The translations under genes and the position numbers were made by a program. The notes beneath the pieces were generated by a model, which worked only from the letters and a program-made list of their open reading frames with translations, was not told the DNA's origin and did no database searches. A stretch of 28,803 nucleotides of DNA from JASFYU01 sp045046905 (lineage in GTDB: Bacteria; Bacteroidota; Bacteroidia; Flavobacteriales; Flavobacteriaceae). The stretch spans positions 1 to 28,803 of the forward strand of contig JASFYU010000043.1 of the NCBI GenBank assembly GCA_045046905.1, read 5' to 3'. Below are positions 1-8,039 of this stretch, in pieces (position 1 is the first letter of the stretch; the number at the start of each line of letters is the position of its first letter).

Positions 1-78
1 CAAGAATTTTACTGTACCCATTCTCATTTTTTTAGATTTATGTAGCACCTATCTACGTATTATTGATTTTTTTAGCAA

Positions 79-178
79 GTAAACTACCTCGATGCAAGCA
101 TACGAGGCATTAAAAGGAACAAACTTCAACATTTCGATGCAAGCATCGGGGTATTAAACCCACTGGTGGGAATAAAAT
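79..178 (+). repeat. Dispersed palindromic element, copy 1
   Basis: About 100 bases made of three short hairpins in a row. The first (88-108) pairs CCTCGATGC with GCAT-CGAGG with one bulged A. The second (135-147) pairs CGATGC with GCATCG around AA. The third (159-170) pairs CCCAC with GTGGG around TG. A diverged second copy lies at 20080-20232 in the same orientation and shares the segments GGCATTAAAAGGAA and AAACCCACTGG plus the trailing GAATAAA. Shared linkers and conserved hairpin positions make this one repeat family, not two chance hairpins. Hairpin-rich elements without a gene resemble REP sequences or IS200/IS605-derived non-autonomous elements. That assignment is inferred, as no Y1 transposase is in the window. 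Confidence 0.65.
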
Positions 179-267
179 CACCTTCTCAATAGGTGTATAT
201 TATTTGGATCGTGTATCCTATTTAAATATATTCTTTTTCAGTCGGTTGCTATTGCACAATTATCATT

Positions 268-656
268 CTAACATATTTGCGTCTTTACCGTAGTTACTGA
301 AATGGATATTTTTTCGGCAATTTTGGGGTTCGAAAGACCCTATGTGCTGAGCTTAATTACATTGCCACATTTTATAGGTAATGCCCTGATTGCAACGTCA
401 ATAATCTCGGAAGCTTCGTAAACAACAATCTCCCGATAGAAAATGTATCCTTTCCCATTGTTTTTAGGTCATCTATGGATAGCTTACTTTTCTTTCTGGA
501 AGAATTACTCTTGAGATAATCTAAAGATTTGTTCTTTACGGCAGAATACATGTAGGCCCTTACTGTTTTCTTATCTTCAAATTCAATCTTCTTTTTCCAA
601 AGATTAAGGAATACCCTATGCTCTTTTGTACTTAATCGAAGATTGTTTGTTAACAA
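268..656 (-). pseudogene. Decayed ECF RNA polymerase sigma factor
   Basis: Two separate reading frames on the minus strand each match part of a Bacteroidota ECF sigma factor. The frame at 372-656 contains VFLNLWKKKIEFEDKK and AYMYSAVKNKSLDYLKS, which is the end of sigma region 2 and the linker. A second frame at 271-339 reads GLSNPKIAEKIS followed by ISVTTVKTQI, the typical region 4 helix-turn-helix, and then stops. Between them the frame is lost, roughly 30 or more linker residues are missing, and no good start with region 2.1 is present upstream. The gene is therefore broken at both the 5' end and the middle. An apparently intact relative begins at 28621 and shares the W-x-K-K-I-x-F-E pattern. 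The sigma identity is confident from motifs. Loss of function is inferred from the disruptions. Confidence 0.8.
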
Positions 657-663
657 AATATGC

Positions 664-694
664 CTCTGTTTAAACTAAGCCGAATGAAACAGAG
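664..694 (-). terminator. Possible terminator of the 811-6908 operon
   Basis: A perfect 8-bp stem (CTCTGTTT at 664-671 with AAACAGAG at 687-694) encloses a 15-base loop, about 120 bases downstream of the last gene of the minus-strand operon. On the minus strand it is followed by a loosely T-rich stretch (GCATATTTTGTT). The stem is AT-rich and the T tract imperfect, so this is tentative. Confidence 0.35.
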
Positions 695-810
695 AATATT
701 CGTCCACACCTATAGTTTGCCTCCTAAAAGACAATGACTTTGCTCTCGAATATAATCAAATATATAGTTTCTTGATTGCTGAGAAAGCACTTATCGAAAT
801 CAAGCCTAAA

Positions 811-1866
811 CTACCGCAACCACCTGTCTAGATTCTCAGCAACAAATTCATCGTCATTAAGCTCTGGATAGCAATCATATACCCTATCAATTTCTTCTTT
901 TTGACCAGGGCTCAGTCTTTCATTAGGGCTGATTGTATAATTTGCTTCTAATAAGCCTTGTCTGATCAACACCTCGTGTATACCCGCGATAGACCCCTTA
1001 AATTGGTTTCTTGAGTCGAAAAAAGCGGCATTTGAATCCGTTATTTTAATTCCTAATGCCAATAAATCGGGTATCTCCGAGGGAGTTGAGTTTTTGATAC
1101 TAACAAGCAGTTCTACCGCCTTTTTGTTCCATACCGCCCAATGGCCCAATAAGCCCCCAACAATTCTCTTTTTAATAATTTCAGCACCTACCGGAATAGG
1201 ATACTCGGTCAATAAATCTGCTACAATATTATCGTCATTACCCGTATACAAGGCTATTTCATGCCCCCTACCCGATTCGGCGACACCGCGAATTACATCA
1301 ATGGTGCAGTATCTGTCAAAAGGGGCCATTTTTATGGCGACTACATTCTCAATAGACGAAAACGCTCGCCAAAATTCAGCATCCAACACACGGCCACCGA
1401 CCGAGGGCTGTAAGTAAAACCCAATAAGTGGAATTACTTCGGCAATAGCGGCACAATGCGCGATCAATTCACTGTTTGTACTATCTTTCAAAGCCGCCAA
1501 ACTTAATAATACGGCATGATACCCCAGTTCTTCTGCGATTTGGGCTTCTTTTACGGCTTGTTGGGTCTTGCCCAAAACGCCTGCAATCTTGAATATATTT
1601 TTTTTGGTCAGCGTACAAAAAGAATCAATTTCCTCTTTTCCCAATTCCAAAACGGGGCGATAAAGTCCGGCTTCGCGAATTTCAAATTGGCTGGTATGCA
1701 CCCCAATAGCCAAGCCGTCGGAACCCGCCTCAAGATAATACCGAGATAATGCTCTTTGTCTTTTTTCATCTAATTTCAACGCTTGGGTCAGGGCGGTGGG
1801 ATGGGCCGGAATAGCCAATCCGCTATGTAAATACTCCTGTAACTCTGGTGATAGTTTGTTTTTCAT
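811..1866 (-). CDS. DapA/NAL-superfamily aldolase (dihydrodipicolinate synthase family)
   Basis: A cytosolic 351-residue class I (Schiff-base) lyase of the DHDPS/N-acetylneuraminate lyase family. Members condense or cleave pyruvate with an aldehyde, for example in sugar-acid breakdown. The likely Schiff-base lysine is K179 in VVAIKMAPFDRY, and the catalytic tyrosine is probably Y151 in GFYLQPSVGG. The usual YNxPxRTG motif is altered to YLQPSVGG, and the C-terminal tail of about 50 residues is longer than in true DapA (about 290 residues), so this is unlikely to be the lysine-biosynthesis enzyme. It is the last gene of the minus-strand operon, 9 bases after the SDR gene. The neighbours (AgaS, PfkB, M20 deacylase) point to carbohydrate catabolism. 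The substrate is unknown; the family assignment is firm. Confidence 0.85.
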   Translation of the reverse strand: MKNKLSPELQEYLHSGLAIPAHPTALTQALKLDEKRQRALSRYYLEAGSDGLAIGVHTSQFEIREAGLYRPVLELGKEEIDSFCTLTKKNIFKIAGVLGKTQQAVKEAQIAEELGYHAVLLSLAALKDSTNSELIAHCAAIAEVIPLIGFYLQPSVGGRVLDAEFWRAFSSIENVVAIKMAPFDRYCTIDVIRGVAESGRGHEIALYTGNDDNIVADLLTEYPIPVGAEIIKKRIVGGLLGHWAVWNKKAVELLVSIKNSTPSEIPDLLALGIKITDSNAAFFDSRNQFKGSIAGIHEVLIRQGLLEANYTISPNERLSPGQKEEIDRVYDCYPELNDDEFVAENLDRWLR

Positions 1867-1875
1867 TTTCCCTAA

Positions 1876-2913
1876 TTAGTATTTACCGTCCCTTACTTCA
1901 AAGTGCGTTGCCTTTCCTAAAAGACGATGGTCATTACCCACCCAATGGGCCGTCCATTGTATAAGCTGATCTACTGTTACCTCAGGAGCACCCAAGAGCT
2001 CCTGCCCTTTAGATACATTCACCAATAAGGCCGAATCAGCTTCACTGCCTGTAAATTTTACCTTTTTTTCCATTAGTTCACCAAACTGCTTTGCTACCGC
2101 AGCAACCGAAATCACCCCAGAACCACTTATATTAAGATGGTTGGCAGGTGAATTGCAGTATTGAATACTTCTCAAAATCATTTCATTGGCATCGCCCTGC
2201 CAAATCACGTTTGCATAGCCCATGGTCAAATCAATAGTTTCTTGTTTATGTACTTTAGTAGCGATATCTACAAGAACCCCATAACGCATCTCTACGGCAT
2301 AATTCAAGCGGATCAAAACAACTGATGTAGCATTCTTTACACTTCCGTATTCAAACAAACGCTCTCTTCCCAAACAAGACTGCGCATATTCGCCTACTGG
2401 CCCTACAGTATCGGATTCCTTGGAACCACCTGAGACAATTTTCACCAATGGATATACACATCCTGTTGAAAAGGCTACGATTCTTGAGTCCTTGAATTTT
2501 TCTACCACCAAACCGGGTAAAAAAGAATTCATGGCCCAAGTATAGGATTCATTACCCTCGGTACCGAATTTCATACCCGCCAAATAAATGACATTCTTTA
2601 CTTGAGGAAGGCCATTTATAAAATCAATATTCAAAAGGTCACCCTTGATTGTTTCAACACCACTTGCCTCTAAAAATGACTGTTGTTCAGGCACACTAAA
2701 ACGAGAAACGCCTATAATTCTTTTTTGAACTCCTGCTTCATTACAAGCCTGTTTTGCCATTCGAGCCATAGAAACTCCCATTTTTCCTGCTACACCGAGA
2801 AGTATAAAATCTCCGTCTAGCTCTTTCATCATCTGTATCAATGCCGGAGTAGGTAAAGAAAGGGCATCCTCCAATTGTTCTTCACTGTCAAATTGTTGTG
2901 GATAATTTCTCAT
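1876..2913 (-). CDS. Extended SDR (NAD(P)-dependent epimerase/dehydratase family) with altered active site
   Basis: A cytosolic 345-residue Rossmann-fold protein of the extended SDR/epimerase type. The nucleotide-binding loop is GVAGKMG (G40, G43, G46) after FILL, followed by GDLLN and NVIYLAGMKFG, and the STGCVYP strand supplies S149/T150. The family's catalytic YxxxK appears here as YAQSC (Y176, C180): the lysine is replaced by cysteine, while Y176 and the following RE are kept. Either the chemistry is non-standard, another residue supplies the base, or the protein has lost redox activity. It overlaps the M20 gene by 4 bases (ATGA) and is followed 9 bases later by the DapA-like gene, so translation is probably coupled. 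Family confident; reaction unknown. Confidence 0.85.
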   Translation of the reverse strand: MRNYPQQFDSEEQLEDALSLPTPALIQMMKELDGDFILLGVAGKMGVSMARMAKQACNEAGVQKRIIGVSRFSVPEQQSFLEASGVETIKGDLLNIDFINGLPQVKNVIYLAGMKFGTEGNESYTWAMNSFLPGLVVEKFKDSRIVAFSTGCVYPLVKIVSGGSKESDTVGPVGEYAQSCLGRERLFEYGSVKNATSVVLIRLNYAVEMRYGVLVDIATKVHKQETIDLTMGYANVIWQGDANEMILRSIQYCNSPANHLNISGSGVISVAAVAKQFGELMEKKVKFTGSEADSALLVNVSKGQELLGAPEVTVDQLIQWTAHWVGNDHRLLGKATHFEVRDGKY

Positions 2914-4034
2914 GAATTCACCTTGCTATTTTCAATAATAATCTTCTTATATAATTCTACGACTTCTTCTATTTTACGAACATAACAAAACTCATCGGTC
3001 TGATGAGCCATATGTAATTCTCCCGGTCCAAGGATAACGGTCGGCGCATGATTCAACCATGGGGTAAGCACAGAGGCATCGGTTAAAAACGGAGCTGATT
3101 TTCTTATGTTTTTTTGCCCGAAATCAAAGGAGCATACTTTAGATACTAGTCTTACAAAGGGGTGTGTTTCGCTTGTGGAAATCGCATTCAGGTCAACCAT
3201 TTTCTCAAGCACCACCTCTTTTCCTAAGGTTTCATTCAGCAGTTGAAGAGCTTCTTTGTTCTCATGCTTGGTCGTCGACCTTACATCAATGGTGAATTCG
3301 GCTTTATCTGGTACTGAATTCAAATTTAATCCCCCATCAATTCGACCAACATTTATTGTAGGATACCCTAACAATTCATCTTTCTCAACTTCAAATTTCA
3401 GCTTTTCAATCTTAACAATGGCCCTTGCCGCTTTATAGATGGCATTATCACCAAGCTCGGGCATAGATGAATGTGCCGTAACACCACTTGTTCTTGCCCT
3501 TAGGTACAAACCTCCCTTATGACCTATATAGGGCATATTGGATGTTGGCTCACCAACGATAATGGCGCTGGCCCCGCCAATATCATAACCGCTATCACAA
3601 AGGTGTTGGGCCCCTTGACAGCCCAATTCCTCATTAGCGGTAAAAATGAGTTTAACTCCTCCGTTCGGGGCTTTATGCTCAAAACTTTCAATAGCCGCTA
3701 TTACCATGGCGGCAACACCCGCTTTCATGTCGGTAGACCCACGACCATACAGCTTATCACCAATAATAACCGCATTCAGCGGGTCGGTTTTCCACTCCTT
3801 GGCCCCTAAAGGAACCACGTCTAAATGACCCGTTAGAACAATTGGGTCGGAACTTTCAGAAAGACCTTTGGTAGCAATCACGTTCAATCGCCCTTCATCA
3901 TATTTAGGAAATTCAACTAAAAAACCATGATTCTTCAAAATGGCTCCTACATATTTCGCGATTTCCTCTTCTTTTCCCGGGGGGTTGATCGTGTTAAATT
4001 GTATAAGTTCTTTTGTTAAGGAAATGACATTCAT
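2910..4034 (-). CDS. M20-family metallo-deacylase (ArgE/DapE type)
   Basis: A cytosolic 374-residue zinc aminoacylase/deacetylase of the ArgE/DapE/Acy1 family, which removes an acyl group from an amine such as acetylornithine or succinyl-diaminopimelate. Metal ligands and catalytic residues are in place: H70 and D72 in LTGHLDVVP, D102 in GRGSTDMKAG, the E135-E136 pair in TANEELG, E162 in VGEPT, and a C-terminal histidine in HMAHQTDEF. The dimerisation domain fills the middle (about 175-285). There is no signal peptide. It sits third from the end of a carbohydrate operon that lacks a NagA-type deacetylase, so N-deacylation of an amino sugar or amino-sugar acid is a reasonable guess. Alternatives are a peptide or an N-acyl amino acid. 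Family very confident, substrate inferred. Confidence 0.9.
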   Translation of the reverse strand: MNVISLTKELIQFNTINPPGKEEEIAKYVGAILKNHGFLVEFPKYDEGRLNVIATKGLSESSDPIVLTGHLDVVPLGAKEWKTDPLNAVIIGDKLYGRGSTDMKAGVAAMVIAAIESFEHKAPNGGVKLIFTANEELGCQGAQHLCDSGYDIGGASAIIVGEPTSNMPYIGHKGGLYLRARTSGVTAHSSMPELGDNAIYKAARAIVKIEKLKFEVEKDELLGYPTINVGRIDGGLNLNSVPDKAEFTIDVRSTTKHENKEALQLLNETLGKEVVLEKMVDLNAISTSETHPFVRLVSKVCSFDFGQKNIRKSAPFLTDASVLTPWLNHAPTVILGPGELHMAHQTDEFCYVRKIEEVVELYKKIIIENSKVNS

Positions 4035-4096
4035 GACAATATGCTATCTATCGTTGATTAAATTAATGTTATACTCTTTTAATTCTGGAACATGCG

Positions 4097-4819
4097 CTAT
4101 TCAAAGATCATAGTTCCAAATCTATTAATATCATGAAAACTACCCGGAAGATCCTGCCAGGACCAATATATCTCCTTTTCATCCAAATAATCGACTCTAT
4201 TAAAATTAACTCTCCATGCCTCACCTTGCACTGGGGGCTTTCCTCCAATAGATGAAAGCAATGTATACGGAATAAAAAACTCCGCCATCCAACTTTCGAT
4301 TAAAGCCCCTTCTTTCTTCTCTCCGCCTTGAACAGTCGTCTTGTGTATTATCTTTCTGTCGTCTTCAAAATACCAAGCTTGCCACCTATGTGGTTTTCGG
4401 TCTATGTTTATTACCATAAGGGGCAACTCATAATTCAATGGTGACAACTCATACTCAAAATAGATTTCTTTGGTCGTATCAGGCCACAGAAATACCTCAA
4501 CAACATCCTCTGTCCAAAGGTGTTTTCCGTCTTCTTTTATGCTGGCATTTAATTTTCTATCCTTGTTGAAATACAAAAAATACACCCCTGTATCGGAATA
4601 AAGGACTTTCACTTTGGTTTGCATGCTAATAGTAGCATAGGCACGTTGCTTAATATCAACCCATCTGGCCATTTTCCAATTATCGGAAGTGCCGTCACCT
4701 GACACCTCAAAATCCGAAGTCTTACTTATGCGTATAGTATCTGCAGCCATCATTTCTTTTTGAGCGTGACCGAAAGTAAGTAATAAAAGACTAATAAAAA
4801 GAGAGTATCTTATTTTCAT
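4097..4819 (-). CDS. Secreted CBM9-like (DOMON-related) carbohydrate-binding protein
   Basis: A 240-residue exported protein. It has an N-terminal signal peptide (KIRYSLFISLLLLTFGHA, cleavage near residue 19) and one beta-sandwich domain typical of carbohydrate-binding family 9-like proteins of Bacteroidota. Supporting motifs are the opening strand with DGTSDNWKMARWVDI, the YFLYFNKDRKLNASI strand, WTEDVVEVFLWPD and the late VNFNRVDYLD. Members bind sugars or are fused to sugar enzymes, but no catalytic residues are recognisable here. It lies in the operon between the PfkB kinase (34 bases upstream) and the M20 deacylase (62 bases downstream). It is the only exported product of that operon and may capture the substrate in the periplasm or at the cell surface. 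The function is inferred from the fold alone. Confidence 0.8.
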   Translation of the reverse strand: MKIRYSLFISLLLLTFGHAQKEMMAADTIRISKTSDFEVSGDGTSDNWKMARWVDIKQRAYATISMQTKVKVLYSDTGVYFLYFNKDRKLNASIKEDGKHLWTEDVVEVFLWPDTTKEIYFEYELSPLNYELPLMVINIDRKPHRWQAWYFEDDRKIIHKTTVQGGEKKEGALIESWMAEFFIPYTLLSSIGGKPPVQGEAWRVNFNRVDYLDEKEIYWSWQDLPGSFHDINRFGTMIFE

Positions 4820-4853
4820 GAGTATTCTTATTTGTTGTCAATTCTATTTTATG

Positions 4854-5771
4854 TCAAATTGTTATTACTTCTATTTTACAGCCATCTTGTAATTGTTCTA
4901 CATCTGAACTATAAAACATGCCCAATTCCTCGCGCATACAATTTGCTGCACCCGTAGCTGCCGCAAGTTTGGCAGTTTCCAACATATTATAATTTCTTTT
5001 TCGGGCCACAAGTAAGCCAGCCATTAGACTATCTCCACAACCTACAGTGCTAATAAGGTGATCTACTTTGCTTAACGCATGTATCATTTCACCATCGCTG
5101 TACAGATAAAGCCCTTTATCACCATAGGTCAAGGCCGCTATTTTACACTGAGTGTTCATTTTAGAAAAAATCTCTTCAGGCTTATTCGACCTATAAACAT
5201 CATACGCCTCATGATGATTAATATGTACACCATATGGCCTTTTCTCAAGGGCACTTACCAATCCTTGGCCTGAACAATCTATATACGACTTAATATTCAA
5301 GAGTGCGGCTTTTTCTATAAGTTCCGAATAGTCGGCCCCGAATGAATTCTTAGGCCATGAACCACTCATGGCTACAAGATCTACTTGATCTAACAAATGT
5401 AAATATTGGGTTAAAAAAAAGGAATATTCAACCTTATTAATATGTGGCCCCGTGCCCAATATCTCAGTTTCATTGAAATTGTTCTTTGTTTTGATGGTCA
5501 AACAAGTCCTTGTCCAATCGTTTACTTCTGGGCCGTAACAAGCAATTCCTCTTGCCTCACATTGCATTTTGACCCATGTACCAGTAGGGCCTCCCCAAAA
5601 GGCCAATATAGCCACATCTTCCCCTAACTCTTTGATCCCCAGCGCCACGTGTATGCCTTTGCCTCCGGGAAAAGAAAGCTCCCTTGTGGCCCTATTGACC
5701 TTGGCAGGGGTAAAATCATCCACCAAAATAAAGGTATCAATTGCAGGGTTCGGACAAACACATAAAATCAT
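4854..5771 (-). CDS. PfkB kinase, 1-phosphofructokinase / tagatose-6-phosphate kinase type
   Basis: A cytosolic 305-residue sugar-phosphate kinase. The opening (ILCVCPNPAIDTF), the PGGKGIHVA signature (35-43) and the C-terminal GCGDSLMAG (244-252, catalytic base D247) place it in the FruK/LacC/PfkB phosphosugar branch, not with ribokinase. The motif is usually GAGDS; here A is C. LacC-type enzymes phosphorylate tagatose-6-phosphate at C1, FruK phosphorylates fructose-1-phosphate at C6. It lies 9 bases downstream of the AgaS gene, whose homologues produce tagatose-6-phosphate, which favours tagatose-6-phosphate kinase. The product would feed the class II aldolase at 23989. Specificity is inferred from context; subfamily is confident. 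Confidence 0.85.
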   Translation of the reverse strand: MILCVCPNPAIDTFILVDDFTPAKVNRATRELSFPGGKGIHVALGIKELGEDVAILAFWGGPTGTWVKMQCEARGIACYGPEVNDWTRTCLTIKTKNNFNETEILGTGPHINKVEYSFFLTQYLHLLDQVDLVAMSGSWPKNSFGADYSELIEKAALLNIKSYIDCSGQGLVSALEKRPYGVHINHHEAYDVYRSNKPEEIFSKMNTQCKIAALTYGDKGLYLYSDGEMIHALSKVDHLISTVGCGDSLMAGLLVARKRNYNMLETAKLAAATGAANCMREELGMFYSSDVEQLQDGCKIEVITI

Positions 5772-5780
5772 TGCAAGACG

Positions 5781-6908
5781 CTACTTTTGTTGATAAATGG
5801 TTACTCCTTGTACAACGCGGTTAATCGCTTTGTTCAATGAGGGCGAATCTGGAGAAAGTCCTAAATCTATCGACTTGTACAAACTGATCAACTGACCTGG
5901 CAAAACCGCACAAATAGCGAAATAATCTTCAGGAATATGGTTAGTATCCGAAACTTCAATTAAAAGATCTAATTCAATGTCGTCTTTATGCCTAATATTC
6001 TGTCCTACACCTATTTCGAACAATTTTTCTTTTTGGCGATTTATTGATCTGACCAAATCATACTCATATTTATTAACAAAATCATCATTGGAGAATAAAT
6101 AGACCACCAAGGTAGAATCATTTATCACCGCTTTAGGCCCATGTCTTAATCCTAAGAATGAATCATATATACCCACGACTTGGCCATTTGTCAACTCCTG
6201 AACTTTTAACTGAGATTCTCTGGCAATACCCTTCAACATGCCTGAACCCAGAAATACGATACGATTAAAGTTTAACGAAGCCGCAGTTTTAAGTTTTTCT
6301 TTGTACCGATCAATAATCTTTTGACCATACTCTGACAATTTTTTGACATAGGTTTTGTTTTGATTTAAATTATCTAAATCTGAAACCAATACTCCTGCTA
6401 GTAACATAGTCGTAAATGACCCTGTCATAGCCAAGCCTTTGTCATTGGCGGTTTCTGGCATCAATAAAACACATGCGTTTCCGCCTTTGGCATTTTCAGC
6501 CAATGCACCTTTCGCATTACAGGTGATAACCAAATGAAAGAATGACTGGCAATGGGTCTCTGCCAAATTTACCGCTGCAAGACTTTCAGGACTGTCACCA
6601 GAACGAGCAAATGAAACCATTAGGGTAGGCTGTTGTTTTTTCAGAAAATTTTTGGAGTGTGAAATTAAATCGGTAGAGGCCACAGCCTCTGTTACACGCC
6701 CTATCTTCTTTTGAAAACTATTTTGCAAAACCTCTCCTATATACGCAGAACTTCCAGCGCCAACCAAGAATATCTTTAAATCTTCATGAATCAAGGCTCT
6801 GTCTAAGAAAGAACCTAATTCTTGTTGTCGATCTTTGATAATAGAAAAAGTTTCATGCCACAAACTCGGTTGAGCAAGAATTTCTTTTAATGTATTACTT
6901 GAGTCCAT
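5781..6908 (-). CDS. agaS: AgaS-type SIS-domain sugar-phosphate deaminase/isomerase
   Basis: A cytosolic 375-residue protein with two SIS domains. The first contains VGAGSSAYIGE (49-59) and SFARSGDSPES (99-109), the second begins with IVFLGSGMLKGIARES and continues with LRHGPKAV. The C terminus has LGLSPDSPS and NRVVQGVTIY, as in AgaS of the E. coli aga cluster. In that cluster AgaS converts galactosamine-6-phosphate to tagatose-6-phosphate plus ammonia. Length agrees with AgaS (about 380) and differs from GlmS, since there is no glutaminase domain. It is the first gene of the six-gene minus-strand operon and therefore probably sets its theme. Its promoter should lie in the 551-base gap shared with the divergent dehydrogenase genes. 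Subfamily confident; exact substrate inferred. Confidence 0.88.
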   Translation of the reverse strand: MDSSNTLKEILAQPSLWHETFSIIKDRQQELGSFLDRALIHEDLKIFLVGAGSSAYIGEVLQNSFQKKIGRVTEAVASTDLISHSKNFLKKQQPTLMVSFARSGDSPESLAAVNLAETHCQSFFHLVITCNAKGALAENAKGGNACVLLMPETANDKGLAMTGSFTTMLLAGVLVSDLDNLNQNKTYVKKLSEYGQKIIDRYKEKLKTAASLNFNRIVFLGSGMLKGIARESQLKVQELTNGQVVGIYDSFLGLRHGPKAVINDSTLVVYLFSNDDFVNKYEYDLVRSINRQKEKLFEIGVGQNIRHKDDIELDLLIEVSDTNHIPEDYFAICAVLPGQLISLYKSIDLGLSPDSPSLNKAINRVVQGVTIYQQK

Positions 6909-7459
6909 AATTCAATTTTTTTATTCTCACATTGTAGATTCAACCCGTATGTCGGTATAGCAGGCACCTCAATACCTTGGTCGAAATTTTGACAATATTC
7001 TGATAATGCCTGAGACCCTACCTCACCCTCGAACCAAACCTAGCTTGAGGCAGTTTACGCTCTCAATATATTTATCAATATTCAAAAGTAATAATAATCA
7101 AACTTATAACCTTATGAAAGGTAAATAAGTTATATTTAATTACTATTATAGTGTTTTACGAATTTCGATATATTAAAAAATAATAGAGACCAATATCCAG
7201 AATCCTTGACCTATCTACTATTAAACGTCAACGACCATATACCCAAGGGTACCAGAAGAAATTGAAAAAAAATAATTTATCGGAATTCAAGGACATATCA
7301 AAACAATAGACGGCCATACACACCTATTAAATCGTTACATTCTAGTTAAAGAATCTTTCGATTCCTTTCTATCAAAGACCATAAATACTTATAAAAAGAT
7401 TTAATGGTGCTATTTTGTTGCTTTTAGTTTACTTTTATAATTCATTTTGACATTAAACT
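6909..7459. other. Divergent intergenic region, probably with two promoters
   Basis: This 551-base AT-rich stretch separates the minus-strand agaS operon from the plus-strand dehydrogenase genes, so it should hold promoters for both. No open frame with a recognisable product is present. The segment at 6931-6941, read on the minus strand as GAATCTACAAT, ends about 22 bases before the agaS start and resembles the GAACTACAAT motif near the DeoR-family gene, with one extra T. No convincing TAnnTTTG promoter box was found. Confidence 0.5.
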
Positions 7460-8035
7460 ATGAAAAGGCGAGAAGCACTAATAAAGACCTCATGGATATT
7501 AAAATCGGCTTTTTTAAGCCCTGCACTATTTAGTATTTTACAAAGTTGTCAAGAGAGAGTTTCGAAAACCGAGACCCTCTTGGTCTTAAATGACAAACAA
7601 AATGACTTAATAAAAGCCATTGCCGACTGTATTATACCCCGAACAAAGACCCCAAGCGCTTCAGATGTGCGAGTCAATACATTTATAGACTTGCTACTGG
7701 CCGATGTTTTTGATAAAGATGAAGCACAAAAGTTCATTATTGGACTAGATGAATTCGATAAAACTTGCCAATCGCTTACGGATGAAAATTTTATCGTGCT
7801 TTCAGAGAGCGAGCGCAGCGATTATCTTGAAAAACTAGACAAGGAAGTGATGGGCAATACCTTCGAAGAGCGGGTTCCTTTCTACTATGCATTTAAGCAT
7901 CTTGTAATTACAGCATATTTTTCAACGAAAGGAGGTATGCTCCAAAACCTAAATTACATGCCCGTTCCAGGACCTTACAAGGGCGAAATAGATTACGTGG
8001 AAGGAAATAAGATAATGATTGGCAATAGAATGTGA
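7460..8035 (+). CDS. Gluconate 2-dehydrogenase subunit 3 family lipoprotein
   Basis: A 191-residue exported small subunit of a membrane-associated GMC dehydrogenase complex. The N terminus is Tat-like (KRREALIKT), followed by a hydrophobic stretch and a lipobox-like LQSC with C30, so it is probably a Tat-translocated lipoprotein. The core ADCIIPRTKTPSASD and the DVFDKDEAQKFIIGLDEFD segment are typical of the family, in which subunit 3 partners the FAD subunit and assists its export. Next comes the GMC oxidoreductase gene after only 4 bases, as expected for a two-subunit enzyme. In Bacteroidota such pairs oxidise sugars or glycosides in the periplasm, but the substrate here is unknown. Confidence 0.88.
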   Translation: MKRREALIKTSWILKSAFLSPALFSILQSCQERVSKTETLLVLNDKQNDLIKAIADCIIPRTKTPSASDVRVNTFIDLLLADVFDKDEAQKFIIGLDEFDKTCQSLTDENFIVLSESERSDYLEKLDKEVMGNTFEERVPFYYAFKHLVITAYFSTKGGMLQNLNYMPVPGPYKGEIDYVEGNKIMIGNRM

Positions 8036-8039
8036 TACT

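Noticed and set aside
811..4034. Lysine/diaminopimelate biosynthesis (DapA plus DapE) as the role of the operon
   Set aside because: The DapA-like protein has an altered YNxP motif and a long tail, and the operon is led by AgaS and a sugar kinase; a biosynthetic role does not fit.
7411..7449. Bacteroidota-type promoter (TTTG and TCATTTTG) before the subunit 3 gene
   Set aside because: The spacing is about 24 bases instead of roughly 19-21, the -7 box has a mismatch and it lies too close to the ATG.
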